A stretch of 64,000 nt of DNA from an uncultured Eubacteriales bacterium (GTDB lineage: Bacteria > Bacillota > Clostridia > Oscillospirales > Acutalibacteraceae), in assembly GCA_934630515.1 (NCBI GenBank), contig CAKTVV010000004.1, positions 62,001-126,000 on the forward strand. The letters run 5' to 3'. The translations under genes were made by a program, and so were the position numbers. The notes under the pieces are model-generated. The model was not told the DNA's origin. It made no database searches and worked only from the letters and a program-made list of their open reading frames with translations. This document shows, piece after piece, positions 8,607 through 17,437 of this stretch; the first letter of the stretch is position 1; each line of letters opens with the position of its first letter.

Positions 8607-11159
8607 TCATTCTAAAGGAAAGTCGTTCACGCAGGCGTACTGAATATTTCCGTACACCACGATCTCCGTGCCGTCGGCGGCGGCATACACCGCATAGGGA
8701 CGCACCGCCACCAGCCGGTCATAGGCGTTCTCCGGGATATGCACCACCGTCACCGTGAAGTACGCCCGTCCGTCCCCGGCGGCGTACAGCTTGGCGGCGG
8801 GGACGGTCTTGACTCCGCTGCCGCCCTGCACCAGCTGGTTCTCCGCATCGGTCAGCTTATCGGCAACAGCCGCCACACCGCCCATGCCCACCAGCCGGTA
8901 GGCCGTGTCCGCTATGGTGATCGTGCTATCCTCCGCATAGACGGCGGCATACCCGTCGCCCACGGTAACACCGGTGCAATCCACCGCCATACCGAACCGC
9001 AGCGCCGCCGTGCCGTCCGCCGTATCGTCCAGCCGCCGCTGGGCGCCCAGCACCCGGGTGGCGGAGGTCATCGCCCGGTACACATTCCGGGCGATCACGC
9101 CCAGCCCCGCCTCGGAGCAATGGATCCCCAGCGTGGGAGTCGTAAAGTACGCATCCTCGCCCTGCTCGGCACAGAACCGCTTAGTCGCCGTATAATCATC
9201 CACAAAGGACAGCCCCAGCTCCTTCGCCAGCTCCCGCTGAACGGCGAGGATCTCCGCCTCGATGATGTCCTTGTGCTGGCTGGTCTTCATATACTGGGGG
9301 GACAGCAGGAAGATCTGCACCGTCGGGTTCTTTTCCCGGAATGCCGCAACCAGCGCCCGGTATTGCTCCCGGTACAGGTCGGGGTAGGTGTCCCGGTTCT
9401 TGCCCCAGTAGGGGGCGTCGTTGCCGCCCAGAGCGATCAGCACATAGTCTGCTGCCACGATCTCCTCCGGGTGCAGCTCCATCCAGCCGTTCTCGGTGGT
9501 GCTGCCCACAGCGGTGGCGCTGACCAGCGCATTGCCGCCGTAGCCGGCATTGACGACCGCATAGGAATACGCTGCGTCCTCCGTATTCAGCAGCTCTGCC
9601 AGCTGCTGGGGATAGGAGCGCTTGTCGCCGTACAGGCGGCCGCTGTCATCCCAGACGCCCTCGGTCACGCTGTCGCCCACGCACACCACGGTCTTCATGG
9701 GCTTCTCCGGCGTCAGCGGCTGCCCGGTGGCCTCACCGTACACGCCCAGCTCGCCCAGCCGGATGCCGCCCCACCAGTTGGCGTACAGCTTATTTCCGGC
9801 GTCGTCAAAGCACAATTCGGTGGACACGTCCGCATCCGGCACATAGATGGAAAAGCCCACATACCGCCCCGTTACCGTTCCGGCGGCAGGGCGCAGCTGC
9901 CACTGCTTGCCGGTGCGCTCCATGGCGCCGGAATCCACCGCCAGACTGGCGGCATCATACAGGGTCTCCCGGGTATCGCTGACATAGATCTTCACCCGAT
10001 GGGGCGCATAGGCGGCATCCTCATAGCCGCCCGCCACCAGAAACCGCTCCAGCGCATACTCCTCGCCCAGATCGAAGGTCAGCGGCGCCCACCAGTCGTA
10101 CAGCCCGTTGCCGCTCACCAGCGCCCGATCCGGCGCAGCGTTCAGCTGCCCGTCCGCCAGAAATTCCGTGCCGGTCATCCGCAGCGCCGTGCCGTCGGTC
10201 CGCAGAAGGCTCAAGCCCGCCAGCCGGTTCTCCCACTGCCAGACCAGGCTATTTTCCGCAGCGGCTGCCCACTGCCCTGTGGGTGCGTCCTGCCAGTCGA
10301 TCGTCTCCGTCCCGGCGGGAGCATACACCCCCAGCTCGCTCAGGCGGGCGGTCTTGTTCTTATAGTTTCCGTTGCCGTCATTCAGACCGGTCTCGCTGAA
10401 CACCGCCTCGTTGGGCAGCGCAAAGTGGAACGCCACGAACCGCCCCGTCGCCGCCGCATCCAGCGTCAGCTTGAGAACGGCGGGGGCTTTCCCGGCGTCG
10501 CTATAGTCAAAGGACATCATCAAAGCCGCCGCATACCGCCCCGTTGCCGCCACTTCCGGTGTCAGCCGCAACACCGCCGGCGCCTGCCCGGCATCGCTGT
10601 AATCAAAGCTCATCACCAGCGCCGCCGCATTGACCGCAGCGCTGCGGGTATCCGCTATATAAATCTCACCGCTGCGCACGAACCGGACGTTTTCCTCCGC
10701 CTCGTCCAGCACGCCTGTCAAGCTGTTGGCGATGAGCAGCGATTCCACCGTCCGGCTTTCACCCAGATCGTAGATGAGCCACACATGGTCGCCCCAGCCG
10801 TTATAGCTGCCGCTCCAGGCGTTCTGCGCCACCGTCACCGCCGCCATCCCGTCGGTGACCGTCTCGTCGGTGGCGATGGTGTGCAGCCCCTGCACCAGCC
10901 CATCCGTCAGCGCCGCCGCCTGCCCCGCATACAGGGAGGTGACATCGCCATCCAGCGTATTGGACTTATCCCCGATGTAGGGAATCTTCCCGGTGATCAG
11001 GCTATCCCCCCGGGGCAGCTCTCCGAACCGGGTCACCGCCGTCACGGTGCCGCCCGTGACCGCAGGCTCCGCCGCTGCGGCGGCGGGCAGCCACACGCTG
11101 CTCAGCACGGTCACCAGCAGCGCCAACGCCAGACACAGACTTCCACTACGTCTTTTCAT
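8607..11159 (-). CDS. Secreted SGNH/GDSL esterase with discoidin-like domains
   Basis: An 850-residue exported protein. After the signal peptide (1-29) comes one discoidin-like unit of the same type as in the neighbouring giant protein, then a second, more diverged one (about 275-480), then an SGNH hydrolase domain (about 488-690) with VCVGDSVTEG (Ser497), IALGGNDAP and GIHCSEAG as catalytic blocks. A beta-rich C-terminal domain ends the protein; there is no membrane anchor, unlike its neighbours. SGNH enzymes of this kind often deacetylate polysaccharides. The ATG at 11159 follows AAGGAGG closely; a longer frame upstream lacks a ribosome binding site. The first discoidin unit carries an internal 96-bp tandem duplication. 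It is the first gene of the minus-strand operon and diverges from an AraC gene. Confidence 0.8.
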   Translation of the reverse strand: MKRRSGSLCLALALLVTVLSSVWLPAAAAAEPAVTGGTVTAVTRFGELPRGDSLITGKIPYIGDKSNTLDGDVTSLYAGQAAALTDGLVQGLHTIATDETVTDGMAAVTVAQNAWSGSYNGWGDHVWLIYDLGESRTVESLLIANSLTGVLDEAEENVRFVRSGEIYIADTRSAAVNAAALVMSFDYSDAGQAPAVLRLTPEVAATGRYAAALMMSFDYSDAGKAPAVLKLTLDAAATGRFVAFHFALPNEAVFSETGLNDGNGNYKNKTARLSELGVYAPAGTETIDWQDAPTGQWAAAAENSLVWQWENRLAGLSLLRTDGTALRMTGTEFLADGQLNAAPDRALVSGNGLYDWWAPLTFDLGEEYALERFLVAGGYEDAAYAPHRVKIYVSDTRETLYDAASLAVDSGAMERTGKQWQLRPAAGTVTGRYVGFSIYVPDADVSTELCFDDAGNKLYANWWGGIRLGELGVYGEATGQPLTPEKPMKTVVCVGDSVTEGVWDDSGRLYGDKRSYPQQLAELLNTEDAAYSYAVVNAGYGGNALVSATAVGSTTENGWMELHPEEIVAADYVLIALGGNDAPYWGKNRDTYPDLYREQYRALVAAFREKNPTVQIFLLSPQYMKTSQHKDIIEAEILAVQRELAKELGLSFVDDYTATKRFCAEQGEDAYFTTPTLGIHCSEAGLGVIARNVYRAMTSATRVLGAQRRLDDTADGTAALRFGMAVDCTGVTVGDGYAAVYAEDSTITIADTAYRLVGMGGVAAVADKLTDAENQLVQGGSGVKTVPAAKLYAAGDGRAYFTVTVVHIPENAYDRLVAVRPYAVYAAADGTEIVVYGNIQYACVNDFPLE
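10439..10631. repeat. Two 96-bp diverged tandem copies inside the SGNH esterase gene
   Basis: The marker ACCGCCCCGT occurs at 10439 and 10535, and the TCGCT of the MSFDYSDAG coding block at 10498 and 10594, each exactly 96 bases apart. The result is a second MMSFDYSDAGKAPAVLKLT block after VMSFDYSDAGQAPAVLRLT in the protein, a 32-residue in-frame insertion. Confidence 0.8.
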
Positions 11160-11194
11160 CGCTCTTCCTCCTTGACTCACAAAACTGCACAAAA

Positions 11195-11200
11195 AGTATA
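11195..11200 (-). promoter_or_regulatory. Possible -10 of the SGNH/surface-protein operon promoter
   Basis: On the minus strand TATACT lies here, about 36 bases before the ATG, without a recognisable -35 box. A weak -35 is what one expects of an AraC-activated promoter. Confidence 0.35.
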
Positions 11201-11254
11201 TTTTCCATCCTGTTTATCATAGCGAGATTTGCCACACTCTGTCTATAGAACAAA

Positions 11255-11271
11255 ATGCTGCAAATTAGCAT
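11255..11271. promoter_or_regulatory. Candidate operator dyad in divergent intergenic region
   Basis: ATGCT-N7-AGCAT inverted repeat midway between the divergent AraC and esterase genes. A regulator-binding role is inferred only from position. Confidence 0.3.
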
Positions 11272-11282
11272 AAAACAGTCGC

Positions 11283-11310
11283 TTGCATTTTTTCAAACCT
11301 GTGGTATACT
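11283..11310 (+). promoter_or_regulatory. Sigma-A-type promoter of the AraC gene
   Basis: TTGCAT (11283-11288), 16-bp spacer, TATACT (11305-11310), 46 bases before the ATG at 11357. Confidence 0.65.
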
Positions 11311-11356
11311 GGAGCTGTGAAGAACGTGACCCATCTTATAGAGCCGGGGGACTGTC

Positions 11357-12187
11357 ATGGACGACTTAATGCAGCTGTATCTGGACAATAACACCGCCTC
11401 CGATGAGCCGTTGGCAATCAATTCCTGCGGTATCTGCACCGAAGAGACGGATTCCACCGCTCTGGTGGAGCGCCCCGAGGGGCGGGAGGATTATCTGCTG
11501 CTGACGGTCATCAGCGGCGAGCTGACCTACCGCACCCCCGCCGGCACGGACTGTCCGCTCACCGCCGGGCAGGCGCTGCTGTATCGCCCCCATCAGCCCC
11601 AATACTATCACTCCGAGCCGGGAGCGCCCTACGAGACCCGCTGGGTGCATTTTTCCGGCACCGACTGCCCGGCGCTGCTGGAGCAGCTGGGGCTGACAGA
11701 CGGCATAGCGCTGCCGGTGGGGGACACGGTAGAGCTGCAGCGGCTCACCGCCGACATGGTGGGGGAATTTATCCAGCGCAAGCCCTTTTATTCGCTGGCG
11801 CTGCGGGGGCGATTCCTGATGCTGCTGGCGCTCATCGCCCGGCAGCGGCAGACCTCCGCCGCCGGCAAGGGGGCGTGGGAGCCCCGGCTGGAGGAGGCCC
11901 GCAAGGAGATCTATTGGACCCATCGCTATGAGATCGATCTGGAGCAGCTGGCGAAAAAATGCCGGCTCAGCCCCTCCCGGTTCCAGCACCTGTTCAAAAA
12001 GCAGTACGGCGTTTCTCCCCGTCACTATCAGACCATGCTGCGGGTCAATTCCGCCCGTTCCCTGCTGCAGAGCACCGATCTGAGCATCCGTCAGGTGGGC
12101 GAAAAGGTGGGCTACGCCGACCAGAACTACTTTTCACGGGTATTCAAGCGCTACACCGGCTATTCCCCCAGCGAGCTGCGGAAGTAA
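11357..12187 (+). CDS. AraC-family transcriptional regulator with cupin sensor domain
   Basis: A 276-residue regulator. Residues 1-150 form the cupin-like ligand-binding half (LTAGQALLYRPHQPQYYHS, then GAPYETRWVHFSG), the arrangement seen in sugar-responsive AraC proteins. Residues 175-276 are the paired helix-turn-helix domain: IDLEQLAKKCRLSPSRFQHLFKK and SIRQVGEKVGYADQNYFSRVFKRYTGYSPSELRK. It is divergent from the SGNH esterase/surface protein/GH26 operon and is the obvious candidate activator of it; this is inferred from location. GGGGGA lies five bases upstream of the ATG. A terminator follows at 12435. Confidence 0.9.
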   Translation: MDDLMQLYLDNNTASDEPLAINSCGICTEETDSTALVERPEGREDYLLLTVISGELTYRTPAGTDCPLTAGQALLYRPHQPQYYHSEPGAPYETRWVHFSGTDCPALLEQLGLTDGIALPVGDTVELQRLTADMVGEFIQRKPFYSLALRGRFLMLLALIARQRQTSAAGKGAWEPRLEEARKEIYWTHRYEIDLEQLAKKCRLSPSRFQHLFKKQYGVSPRHYQTMLRVNSARSLLQSTDLSIRQVGEKVGYADQNYFSRVFKRYTGYSPSELRK

Positions 12188-12434
12188 CCGAAAGGCGGGC
12201 GCCGGTATCCGCCGGATCGGGTCTCGTCCGAGCCGATCCGTGCGGGCAGCGCAGCTCGGGCAGATCCCGCTCCGGTCATAACCACCGGTGGGATCCGAGC
12301 CGGAAAGCGGACGGCATCTTTTGCAGACAATGCCCGCTGCCATACCCATGCCGATGCTTTTCCGGCGACGCATCCATCGCCGCCATCCTCGCCGCCAAGA
12401 CAAGCCCCGGCGCAGCCGAAAATGCGCCGAAAGA

Positions 12435-12480
12435 AGCCCACCGGAAGAAGCGCCGCAGCGCCGCCTCCGATGGGCTTTTC
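12435..12480. terminator. Bidirectional terminator between AraC and esterase genes
   Basis: Stem AGCCCACCGGA (12435-12445) with TCCGATGGGCT (12466-12476), one mismatch, followed by TTTTC on the plus strand and preceded by AAAG, giving a short T-run on the minus strand. The rest of the 310-base gap 12188-12497 is GC-rich and shows no gene. Confidence 0.65.
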
Positions 12481-12497
12481 TGTTGCTTATGGGGAAT

Positions 12498-13598
12498 TTA
12501 TCGGGTCTCCGGAACCGATTCCTCCCGGTGCAGATCGGCAAAATCCATATACGCCTTCCAATCGTACCAAGACAGGTAATGCTGCCCCGCCCGGCGGTGG
12601 TAGCCCACCCGCCCGGCGAGCAGCTCCTCCCCCGGCTCCAGAATGCGGTCGTGATGCACCAGCCCGGGCAGTCCGTAGCGCTCCTCCCACATTTTGCCCG
12701 CCGCCAGACAGCACAGCTGCTGGGAATCAGGATCCGCCCAATCGTCGTCGTCAGAGGAGCCGATCTCCACATACCGGGGGGCGATGGTCGCCAGCAGATA
12801 GTGCTGGTCGAAGCCCTCGGGGATATTCGTCTCGCCGTGGCGAGCATAGTTGGTGCAGAACCAATAGCCGTACTTGGTAGAGATGCGCCGCACCGACTCG
12901 CCGGGGTCGCCATGCTTGCCGGGCACGCCCCGCACCGCCAAGCCGCCCCGCACCAGCGAGTCTCCGGCGCACCCGGCGCTGTTGGAGATGCTGTAGCGGA
13001 ACCGGGTATCCAGCATCCCGGTATACAGCGCCGTCTTGCCCAGCCGGGAATGCCCGAGGATCGCCCCCTGCGCCGGATCGTTGCAGGGCAGGGTGAGGGC
13101 ATAGTCCATCACCCGCATGGCGCAGAACGCCCACAGCCCGATCTTGCCGCAGGTGCGGCCGGTATCCCGCCCGTGGGGCAGCAGGATCTTCGCCACGCCG
13201 CTGTCAAATTCGTCCTTATCCAGCGTCGCCTCCTCATAGCAGAAGGACAGCACGTTGAAGCCCCGCTCCGCCGCCAGCTCGATGGGATAATATTTGGAGG
13301 GACACTCGGGGCTGAAATCCATATAGATGAAAAACGGATGGGGGCCGCTGTCGTGATGCAGCAGCCGATGCACCGGAAACGTATGGGCGCCGTAGGCGGT
13401 GGTGATGGTCATATCCACCCGGGTCAGGTCAACTCCCCGGGGCGGAAAGCGGTATTCCTCCATCACCGGCTCGCTCACCGCCACCGTAAAGGGCGTATCC
13501 GGCAGATCGCCGTATTCCTCCCGGCAGAGGATCTCCACCATCTCCTCCCGGCTTCTCAGCGGCGGCAGCTCCCGGCTGTGCAGCATTTCTTCCAACAT
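12498..13598 (-). CDS. CE15-like glucuronoyl esterase / alpha-beta hydrolase
   Basis: A 366-residue cytoplasmic-looking protein with no signal peptide. The nucleophile elbow is GHSRLGKTALYTG (Ser184), followed by the CE15-type block SNSAGCAGDSLVRGG, and a C-terminal His region AGQHYLSWYDWKAYMDFAD. These match glucuronoyl methylesterases, which cut ester bonds between glucuronic acid on xylan and lignin, and related esterases acting on other uronic esters. Lack of a secretion signal suggests it works on imported oligosaccharides. AAAGGAG stands ten bases before the ATG. It diverges from the isomerase/dehydrogenase pair. Confidence 0.75.
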   Translation of the reverse strand: MLEEMLHSRELPPLRSREEMVEILCREEYGDLPDTPFTVAVSEPVMEEYRFPPRGVDLTRVDMTITTAYGAHTFPVHRLLHHDSGPHPFFIYMDFSPECPSKYYPIELAAERGFNVLSFCYEEATLDKDEFDSGVAKILLPHGRDTGRTCGKIGLWAFCAMRVMDYALTLPCNDPAQGAILGHSRLGKTALYTGMLDTRFRYSISNSAGCAGDSLVRGGLAVRGVPGKHGDPGESVRRISTKYGYWFCTNYARHGETNIPEGFDQHYLLATIAPRYVEIGSSDDDDWADPDSQQLCCLAAGKMWEERYGLPGLVHHDRILEPGEELLAGRVGYHRRAGQHYLSWYDWKAYMDFADLHREESVPETR

Positions 13599-13628
13599 AG
13601 CTGTAATTCTCCTTTCGTTCGTAACCTC

Positions 13629-13657
13629 ACTGTAGCGTATTCAGTTATCCCTGTCAA
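13629..13657 (-). promoter_or_regulatory. Sigma-A promoter of the CE15-like esterase
   Basis: On the minus strand, TTGACA (13657-13652), a 17-bp spacer and TACAGT (13634-13629), about 30 bases before the start codon. Confidence 0.7.
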
Positions 13658-13720
13658 GAAATTCCCGCAGGGCAACGGACAAAAAAGTAAAATAGTTTAT
13701 AAACCAACGAAAAACGGCTA

Positions 13721-13748
13721 TTGCAAATCCCGGAAAAATCGGTATAAT
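13721..13748 (+). promoter_or_regulatory. Sigma-A promoter of the isomerase-dehydrogenase operon
   Basis: TTGCAA (13721-13726), 16-bp spacer, TATAAT (13743-13748), 45 bases before the ATG at 13793. Confidence 0.75.
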
Positions 13749-13792
13749 GACAATTAGAAACGGTAAATTTCGTGATAAAGGAGCGTTCTGAC

Positions 13793-14758
13793 ATGAAACT
13801 GGGTGTATTGACCGTCCCGCTGCAGGCCATGTCCACCGAGGATGCGTTCAAGTATCTTCATTCTCTGGGCGTACAGACGGTGGAGCTGGGCACCGGCGGC
13901 TATACCAACGGCAACCACTGCAACCCCGACGTACTGCTGGCGGATGAAAGCAAGATCGACGAGCTGAAGGCGCTGCTGAAGACCTACGATCTGGAGATCT
14001 CGGCGCTGTCCTGCCACGGCAACCCCGTTCACCCCGACAAGGCGGTGGCGGCGGAGTACCATCGGGTGTTTGTGAACACCTGCAAGCTGGCACAGAAGCT
14101 GGGTGTGGACACCATCGTGACCTTCTCCGGCTGCCCCGGCGACAGCCCCGACAGCCACTATCCCAACTGGGTCACCTGCGCCTGGCCGGACGATTATCCG
14201 AAGATCCTCGACTATCAGTGGAACGAGGTGCTGATCCCCTATTGGAAGGAGGCGGCGAAGATCGCCGAGAGCTATGGGGTGCAGCACATTGCCTTTGAGA
14301 TGCACCCGGGCTTCTGCGTGTACAATCCCGCCACCTGCCTGCGGCTGCGTGAGGCAGTGGGCCCCATCCTGGGCGCCAACTTCGACCCCAGCCATCTGAT
14401 CTGGCAGGGCATCGACCCGGTAGAGGCGCTGAAAGCCCTCAAGGGCGCCGTCTACCACTTCCATGCCAAGGACACCATTATCGACAAGCACAACGCCGGC
14501 ATCAACGGCGTGCTGGACACCAAGAATCTGGGTCTGGTGGCGGAACGCAGCTGGGTATTCCGCACCATCGGCTACGGCAACGATACCAAGCTCTGGAAGG
14601 ACATGATGTCCACCCTCCAGCTCATTGGCTATGACCGGTCGGTGAGCATCGAGCATGAGGATGCCCTCATGAGCGTACAGCAGGGGCTGGAAAAAGCCAT
14701 TGCGTTCCTGAAAGATGTGATGATCACCGAGCAGCCTACCGCCGCCTGGTGGACCTGA
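13793..14758 (+). CDS. Sugar phosphate isomerase/epimerase family protein (xylose isomerase-like TIM barrel)
   Basis: A 321-residue AP_endonuc_2-type TIM barrel. It begins MKLGVLTVPLQAM and carries typical elements: a substrate and metal region around HIAFEMHPGFCVYN, NFDPSHLIWQGIDP, and VYHFHAKDT. Families with this fold isomerise or epimerise sugars and inositol derivatives; the substrate here is unknown. AAAGGAG at 13777-13783 fixes the ATG at 13793; an ATG seven codons earlier has no binding site. A Gfo/Idh/MocA oxidoreductase follows 35 bases later. Such pairs often oxidise and rearrange unusual sugars, including uronic acids, which would suit the adjacent CE15-like esterase. Confidence 0.85.
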   Translation: MKLGVLTVPLQAMSTEDAFKYLHSLGVQTVELGTGGYTNGNHCNPDVLLADESKIDELKALLKTYDLEISALSCHGNPVHPDKAVAAEYHRVFVNTCKLAQKLGVDTIVTFSGCPGDSPDSHYPNWVTCAWPDDYPKILDYQWNEVLIPYWKEAAKIAESYGVQHIAFEMHPGFCVYNPATCLRLREAVGPILGANFDPSHLIWQGIDPVEALKALKGAVYHFHAKDTIIDKHNAGINGVLDTKNLGLVAERSWVFRTIGYGNDTKLWKDMMSTLQLIGYDRSVSIEHEDALMSVQQGLEKAIAFLKDVMITEQPTAAWWT

Positions 14759-14793
14759 TCTACCCTGACCCAAAGAGAGGACGACCGAGAGTT

Positions 14794-15843
14794 ATGAAAA
14801 AATGCAAATTGGCAGTCATCGGCTATGGCGGCATGGGCGGCTGGCACGTCCAGCACGCTCTGGACAGCGATGTGGTGGAGCTGGCCGGTATCTATGACAT
14901 TCTGCCGGAAAAGCGGCAGCTGGCAGAGAGCCGGGGCATCCACGCCTACAACAGCTATGAGGAAGTGCTGGCAGACCCCGCTGTGGAGCTGCTGACGGTA
15001 GCCATCCCCAACGACCAGCACGAGAGCGTCTGCATCCAAGGTCTGGAGGCGGGCAAGAACGTCATCAGCGAAAAGCCGGTGACGCTGGATACCGCCAGCC
15101 TGCAGCGGATATTCGACGCCGCCGACAAGGCGGGCAAGCTGTTCACCGTCCACCAGAACCGCCGCTGGGACGTGGATTTCCTCGCCATGAAGCATCTCAA
15201 AGAGACCGGCGAGCTGGGCGATTTCATCCGCATCGAGAGCCGCATCCACGGCTCCCGAGGCATCCCCAGCGACTGGCGGGGCATCAAGCAATACGGCGGC
15301 GGCATGCTGTACGACTGGGGCGTGCATCTCATCGACCAGATCCTGCAGCTGTTCCCCCAGCCGGTGACCGCCATCGACTGCCGATTCGACCATATCACCA
15401 ACAAAGAGGTGGATGACGGCTTCCGGCTGGATATGACCTTTGAGGACGGCAAGACCGCCTATGTGGAGGTGGGCACCTACAACTTCATCGCCATGCCCCG
15501 GTTCTATCTCCGGGCAGAAAAGGGCACAGCGCTCATTTCCGACTGGCGGGAGCCGTGTCAGGTGGTGAAATGCACCCACTGGCACGAGAGCGAGGTGCTG
15601 CCGGTGGAGACCGCCGCCGGTCTGACCAAGACCATGGCGCCCCGGGACGGACTGACCACAGAGACCTATGAGCTGGAACGTCCTCATTCCGACGTGCATG
15701 ACTTCTACCGCAACATCGTCAAAGCCATCGCCGGGGAGGAGCCGCAGCTGGTGACCCACCCCCAGATGATGCGGGTGCTGCAGGTCATCGAGGCAGCGTT
15801 CCGGTCGGCAGAGACCGATCAGGTGGTTGCCTGCCATCTGTAA
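14794..15843 (+). CDS. Gfo/Idh/MocA family NAD(P)-dependent oxidoreductase
   Basis: A 349-residue dehydrogenase. The N-terminal Rossmann fold starts CKLAVIGYGGMGGWH with a glycine-rich NAD(P) loop, and the family's EKP motif is present as NVISEKPVTLD. The second domain includes YGGGMLYDWGVHLIDQ, where the GVHLID element supplies the usual catalytic-region residues. The substrate is probably a sugar or cyclitol. The start is the ATG at 14794, after AGAGAGGA; the longer frame overlaps the previous gene without a binding site. It forms a two-gene operon with the isomerase-like gene and ends at a strong terminator. Confidence 0.88.
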   Translation: MKKCKLAVIGYGGMGGWHVQHALDSDVVELAGIYDILPEKRQLAESRGIHAYNSYEEVLADPAVELLTVAIPNDQHESVCIQGLEAGKNVISEKPVTLDTASLQRIFDAADKAGKLFTVHQNRRWDVDFLAMKHLKETGELGDFIRIESRIHGSRGIPSDWRGIKQYGGGMLYDWGVHLIDQILQLFPQPVTAIDCRFDHITNKEVDDGFRLDMTFEDGKTAYVEVGTYNFIAMPRFYLRAEKGTALISDWREPCQVVKCTHWHESEVLPVETAAGLTKTMAPRDGLTTETYELERPHSDVHDFYRNIVKAIAGEEPQLVTHPQMMRVLQVIEAAFRSAETDQVVACHL

Positions 15844-15861
15844 GTACATTGCTTCAGCAAT

Positions 15862-15900
15862 CGGCGGATACCGAACATATCGGTATCCGCCGTTCTTTTT
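15862..15900 (+). terminator. Rho-independent terminator of the dehydrogenase operon
   Basis: A perfect 12-bp stem CGGCGGATACCG (15862-15873) / CGGTATCCGCCG (15881-15892), then TTCTTTTTTG. Confidence 0.9.
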
Positions 15901-15969
15901 TGCTTTTATCCGGCAAGATGAGGCAGGGTGGCTTTGCGGGATTGACCGGATATGTTCCGGCTCCCCTCG

Positions 15970-16070
15970 GCAAAATCTTATAGTGTGCTTGCCGGACGAA
16001 GTCGGCGCTTTTTGCCGGGCAAAATTTTATAGTGTGCTTGCCGGACAAAGTCGGCGCTTTTTCCCCGGGC
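15970..16070. repeat. Two tandem copies of a 49-bp intergenic repeat plus start of a third
   Basis: Units begin GCAAAAT at 15970 and 16019, and GCAAAAC at 16069. Each contains TTATAGTGTGCTTGCCGGAC, an internal GCCGG...GTCGGC dyad and a CTTTTT run. The two full copies differ at only a few positions. No protein is supported in the 406-base gap 15844-16249, which also holds the terminator at 15862. Confidence 0.75.
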
Positions 16071-16249
16071 AAAACTCACGTTCTCCCATGGGTGTCCCTC
16101 AAAATGAGTGAACCCCCCGGTGCTTCGTCTCTTACAGGCAATCGGTGAAAAGATGCGCTCCCTCCGCCGTGCGGCGGAGGATGGCGAACGTGCGCAAGCG
16201 CATGACGCAGCGTCCTCCCCCTGCCGGCAACCAGCGCCCGGCGCCCCGG

Positions 16250-17437
16250 TCACTCCTCCCGCTCCAGCTCCTGCAGCGCCACCAAAAACAGCAGCTCCGC
16301 CGCCGAAAACCACGGCGAGGCATCCGACGGCTCCCCGCTGAGGGGATCCAGCTCCTGCCCAAAGGGCACCGTTTCGATAGCGCACTGTCGCTCCACCCAG
16401 ATGCGCAGCACCTGCCGCAGCTCCTCCCGCCGCCCGATACCGGGCATCCAGCGGGTCGCCCGCAGCACCGTCATCGCCTGACTGTAATAGCCCCAGGAGT
16501 TGCCGGACAGATTCCGCCGCCAGCGGGGGTCGGCAATAGACACCGCCGGGAACGGATAGGGGGTCTTGAACTCCCGCTCATTCCACAGATAGCGGTCAAA
16601 GATGCGGTTTGCCAGCTCCCGGTCGGCGATCCCCTCACACAGCACATTGGTGATGGCGACGGTGCGGATGCGGCGCATTTGCCCATGCTTATCCACATCA
16701 TAGAAAAACTCGTCCGCCGGGTCAAAGCACACCTCATAGAGCCGCTGCCGGACCTGCGCCGCCTGCTGCCGCCACGCCGCCGCCTCCCCGGGGCGCCCCA
16801 GCAGCTCCGCCATGCGTGCCAGTGCCATCCGGTCGCCGTAAAACACCGCATTCATATCCGGAGCAATCCCCGGCAGCACCGGGCAGCCCTCCGGCAGCTT
16901 ACGGGCATCCGGCGCCTCGGGAGAGACCTTACCGGGATACTTCATGCCCTCCAGCCGTCCACTGTTATCGTGGCCGGTATCGTAGCCGCAGAACATCTCG
17001 ATAAGCCCCTGCCCGGTGGTCATGCGCCAGCGGCACAGCCAAGCATCCCACCGGCATCCGGCATCATACGCCCGCTGCAGAAACGCCCGGTCGCCGCACA
17101 TCTCGTAGGTCTCCAGACACATCCGCATAAACGCCACGCACTCCTGAATCTGTCCGTAGCCGGGTCCGCCCTGAAGAGTCACCGCCATGGGCAGCTGCCC
17201 ATCGGGCTTCTGATGCTTGAGAAACAGTCCGATGTGGTTGAGCGCCACAGTAGGATCGCCGCAATAGCGGGACCAGACCACCGCATCCTGCACATGCTCC
17301 AGCCACACCCCGGCATACCGCTTGGAAATGCAAAACACCGGGCCGTCGGCGTCTGCCACCGGCTTCAGATGGTCGCTGCGAATGACCTCCAGCACCTGCT
17401 GCCGCTTTTCGGCAGCGTTGGCGGGTAATTGAATCAA
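16250..17437 (-). CDS. (alpha/alpha)6-barrel glycoside hydrolase, MGH1/GH63-like
   Basis: A 395-residue protein without a signal peptide. Motifs of six-hairpin glycosidases are visible: WSRYCGDP, a GYDTGHDNSGR substrate-site loop, DMNAVFYGDRMALARMAELLGR, and LSGNSWGYYSQAMTVLRAT. It resembles the mannosylglycerate hydrolase-like/GH63 clan, which hydrolyses alpha-mannosyl or alpha-glucosyl links; the exact substrate is uncertain. The start is probably the TTG at 17437, since AAGGAGG (17446-17452) lies eight bases before it; an ATG just after the binding site is out of frame, and a longer in-frame opening at 17488 would run through the binding site. It follows the second GH26-like gene, separated by a hairpin. 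Confidence 0.75.
   Translation of the reverse strand: MIQLPANAAEKRQQVLEVIRSDHLKPVADADGPVFCISKRYAGVWLEHVQDAVVWSRYCGDPTVALNHIGLFLKHQKPDGQLPMAVTLQGGPGYGQIQECVAFMRMCLETYEMCGDRAFLQRAYDAGCRWDAWLCRWRMTTGQGLIEMFCGYDTGHDNSGRLEGMKYPGKVSPEAPDARKLPEGCPVLPGIAPDMNAVFYGDRMALARMAELLGRPGEAAAWRQQAAQVRQRLYEVCFDPADEFFYDVDKHGQMRRIRTVAITNVLCEGIADRELANRIFDRYLWNEREFKTPYPFPAVSIADPRWRRNLSGNSWGYYSQAMTVLRATRWMPGIGRREELRQVLRIWVERQCAIETVPFGQELDPLSGEPSDASPWFSAAELLFLVALQELEREE

Noticed and set aside
5006..8758. A long open frame of 1250 codons antisense to the giant surface protein
   Set aside because: It is the opposite-strand shadow of a GC-rich repetitive gene; its translation is His/Gln/Arg-rich low-complexity sequence without motifs or a good start. 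The same applies to the long antisense frames at 8739-11222, 18101-20047, 21578-23257, 30280-33216, 41963-44812, 48460-51522 and 51698-53521.
15970..16070. CRISPR array
   Set aside because: The 49-bp units are contiguous with no unique spacers, and there are no cas genes.
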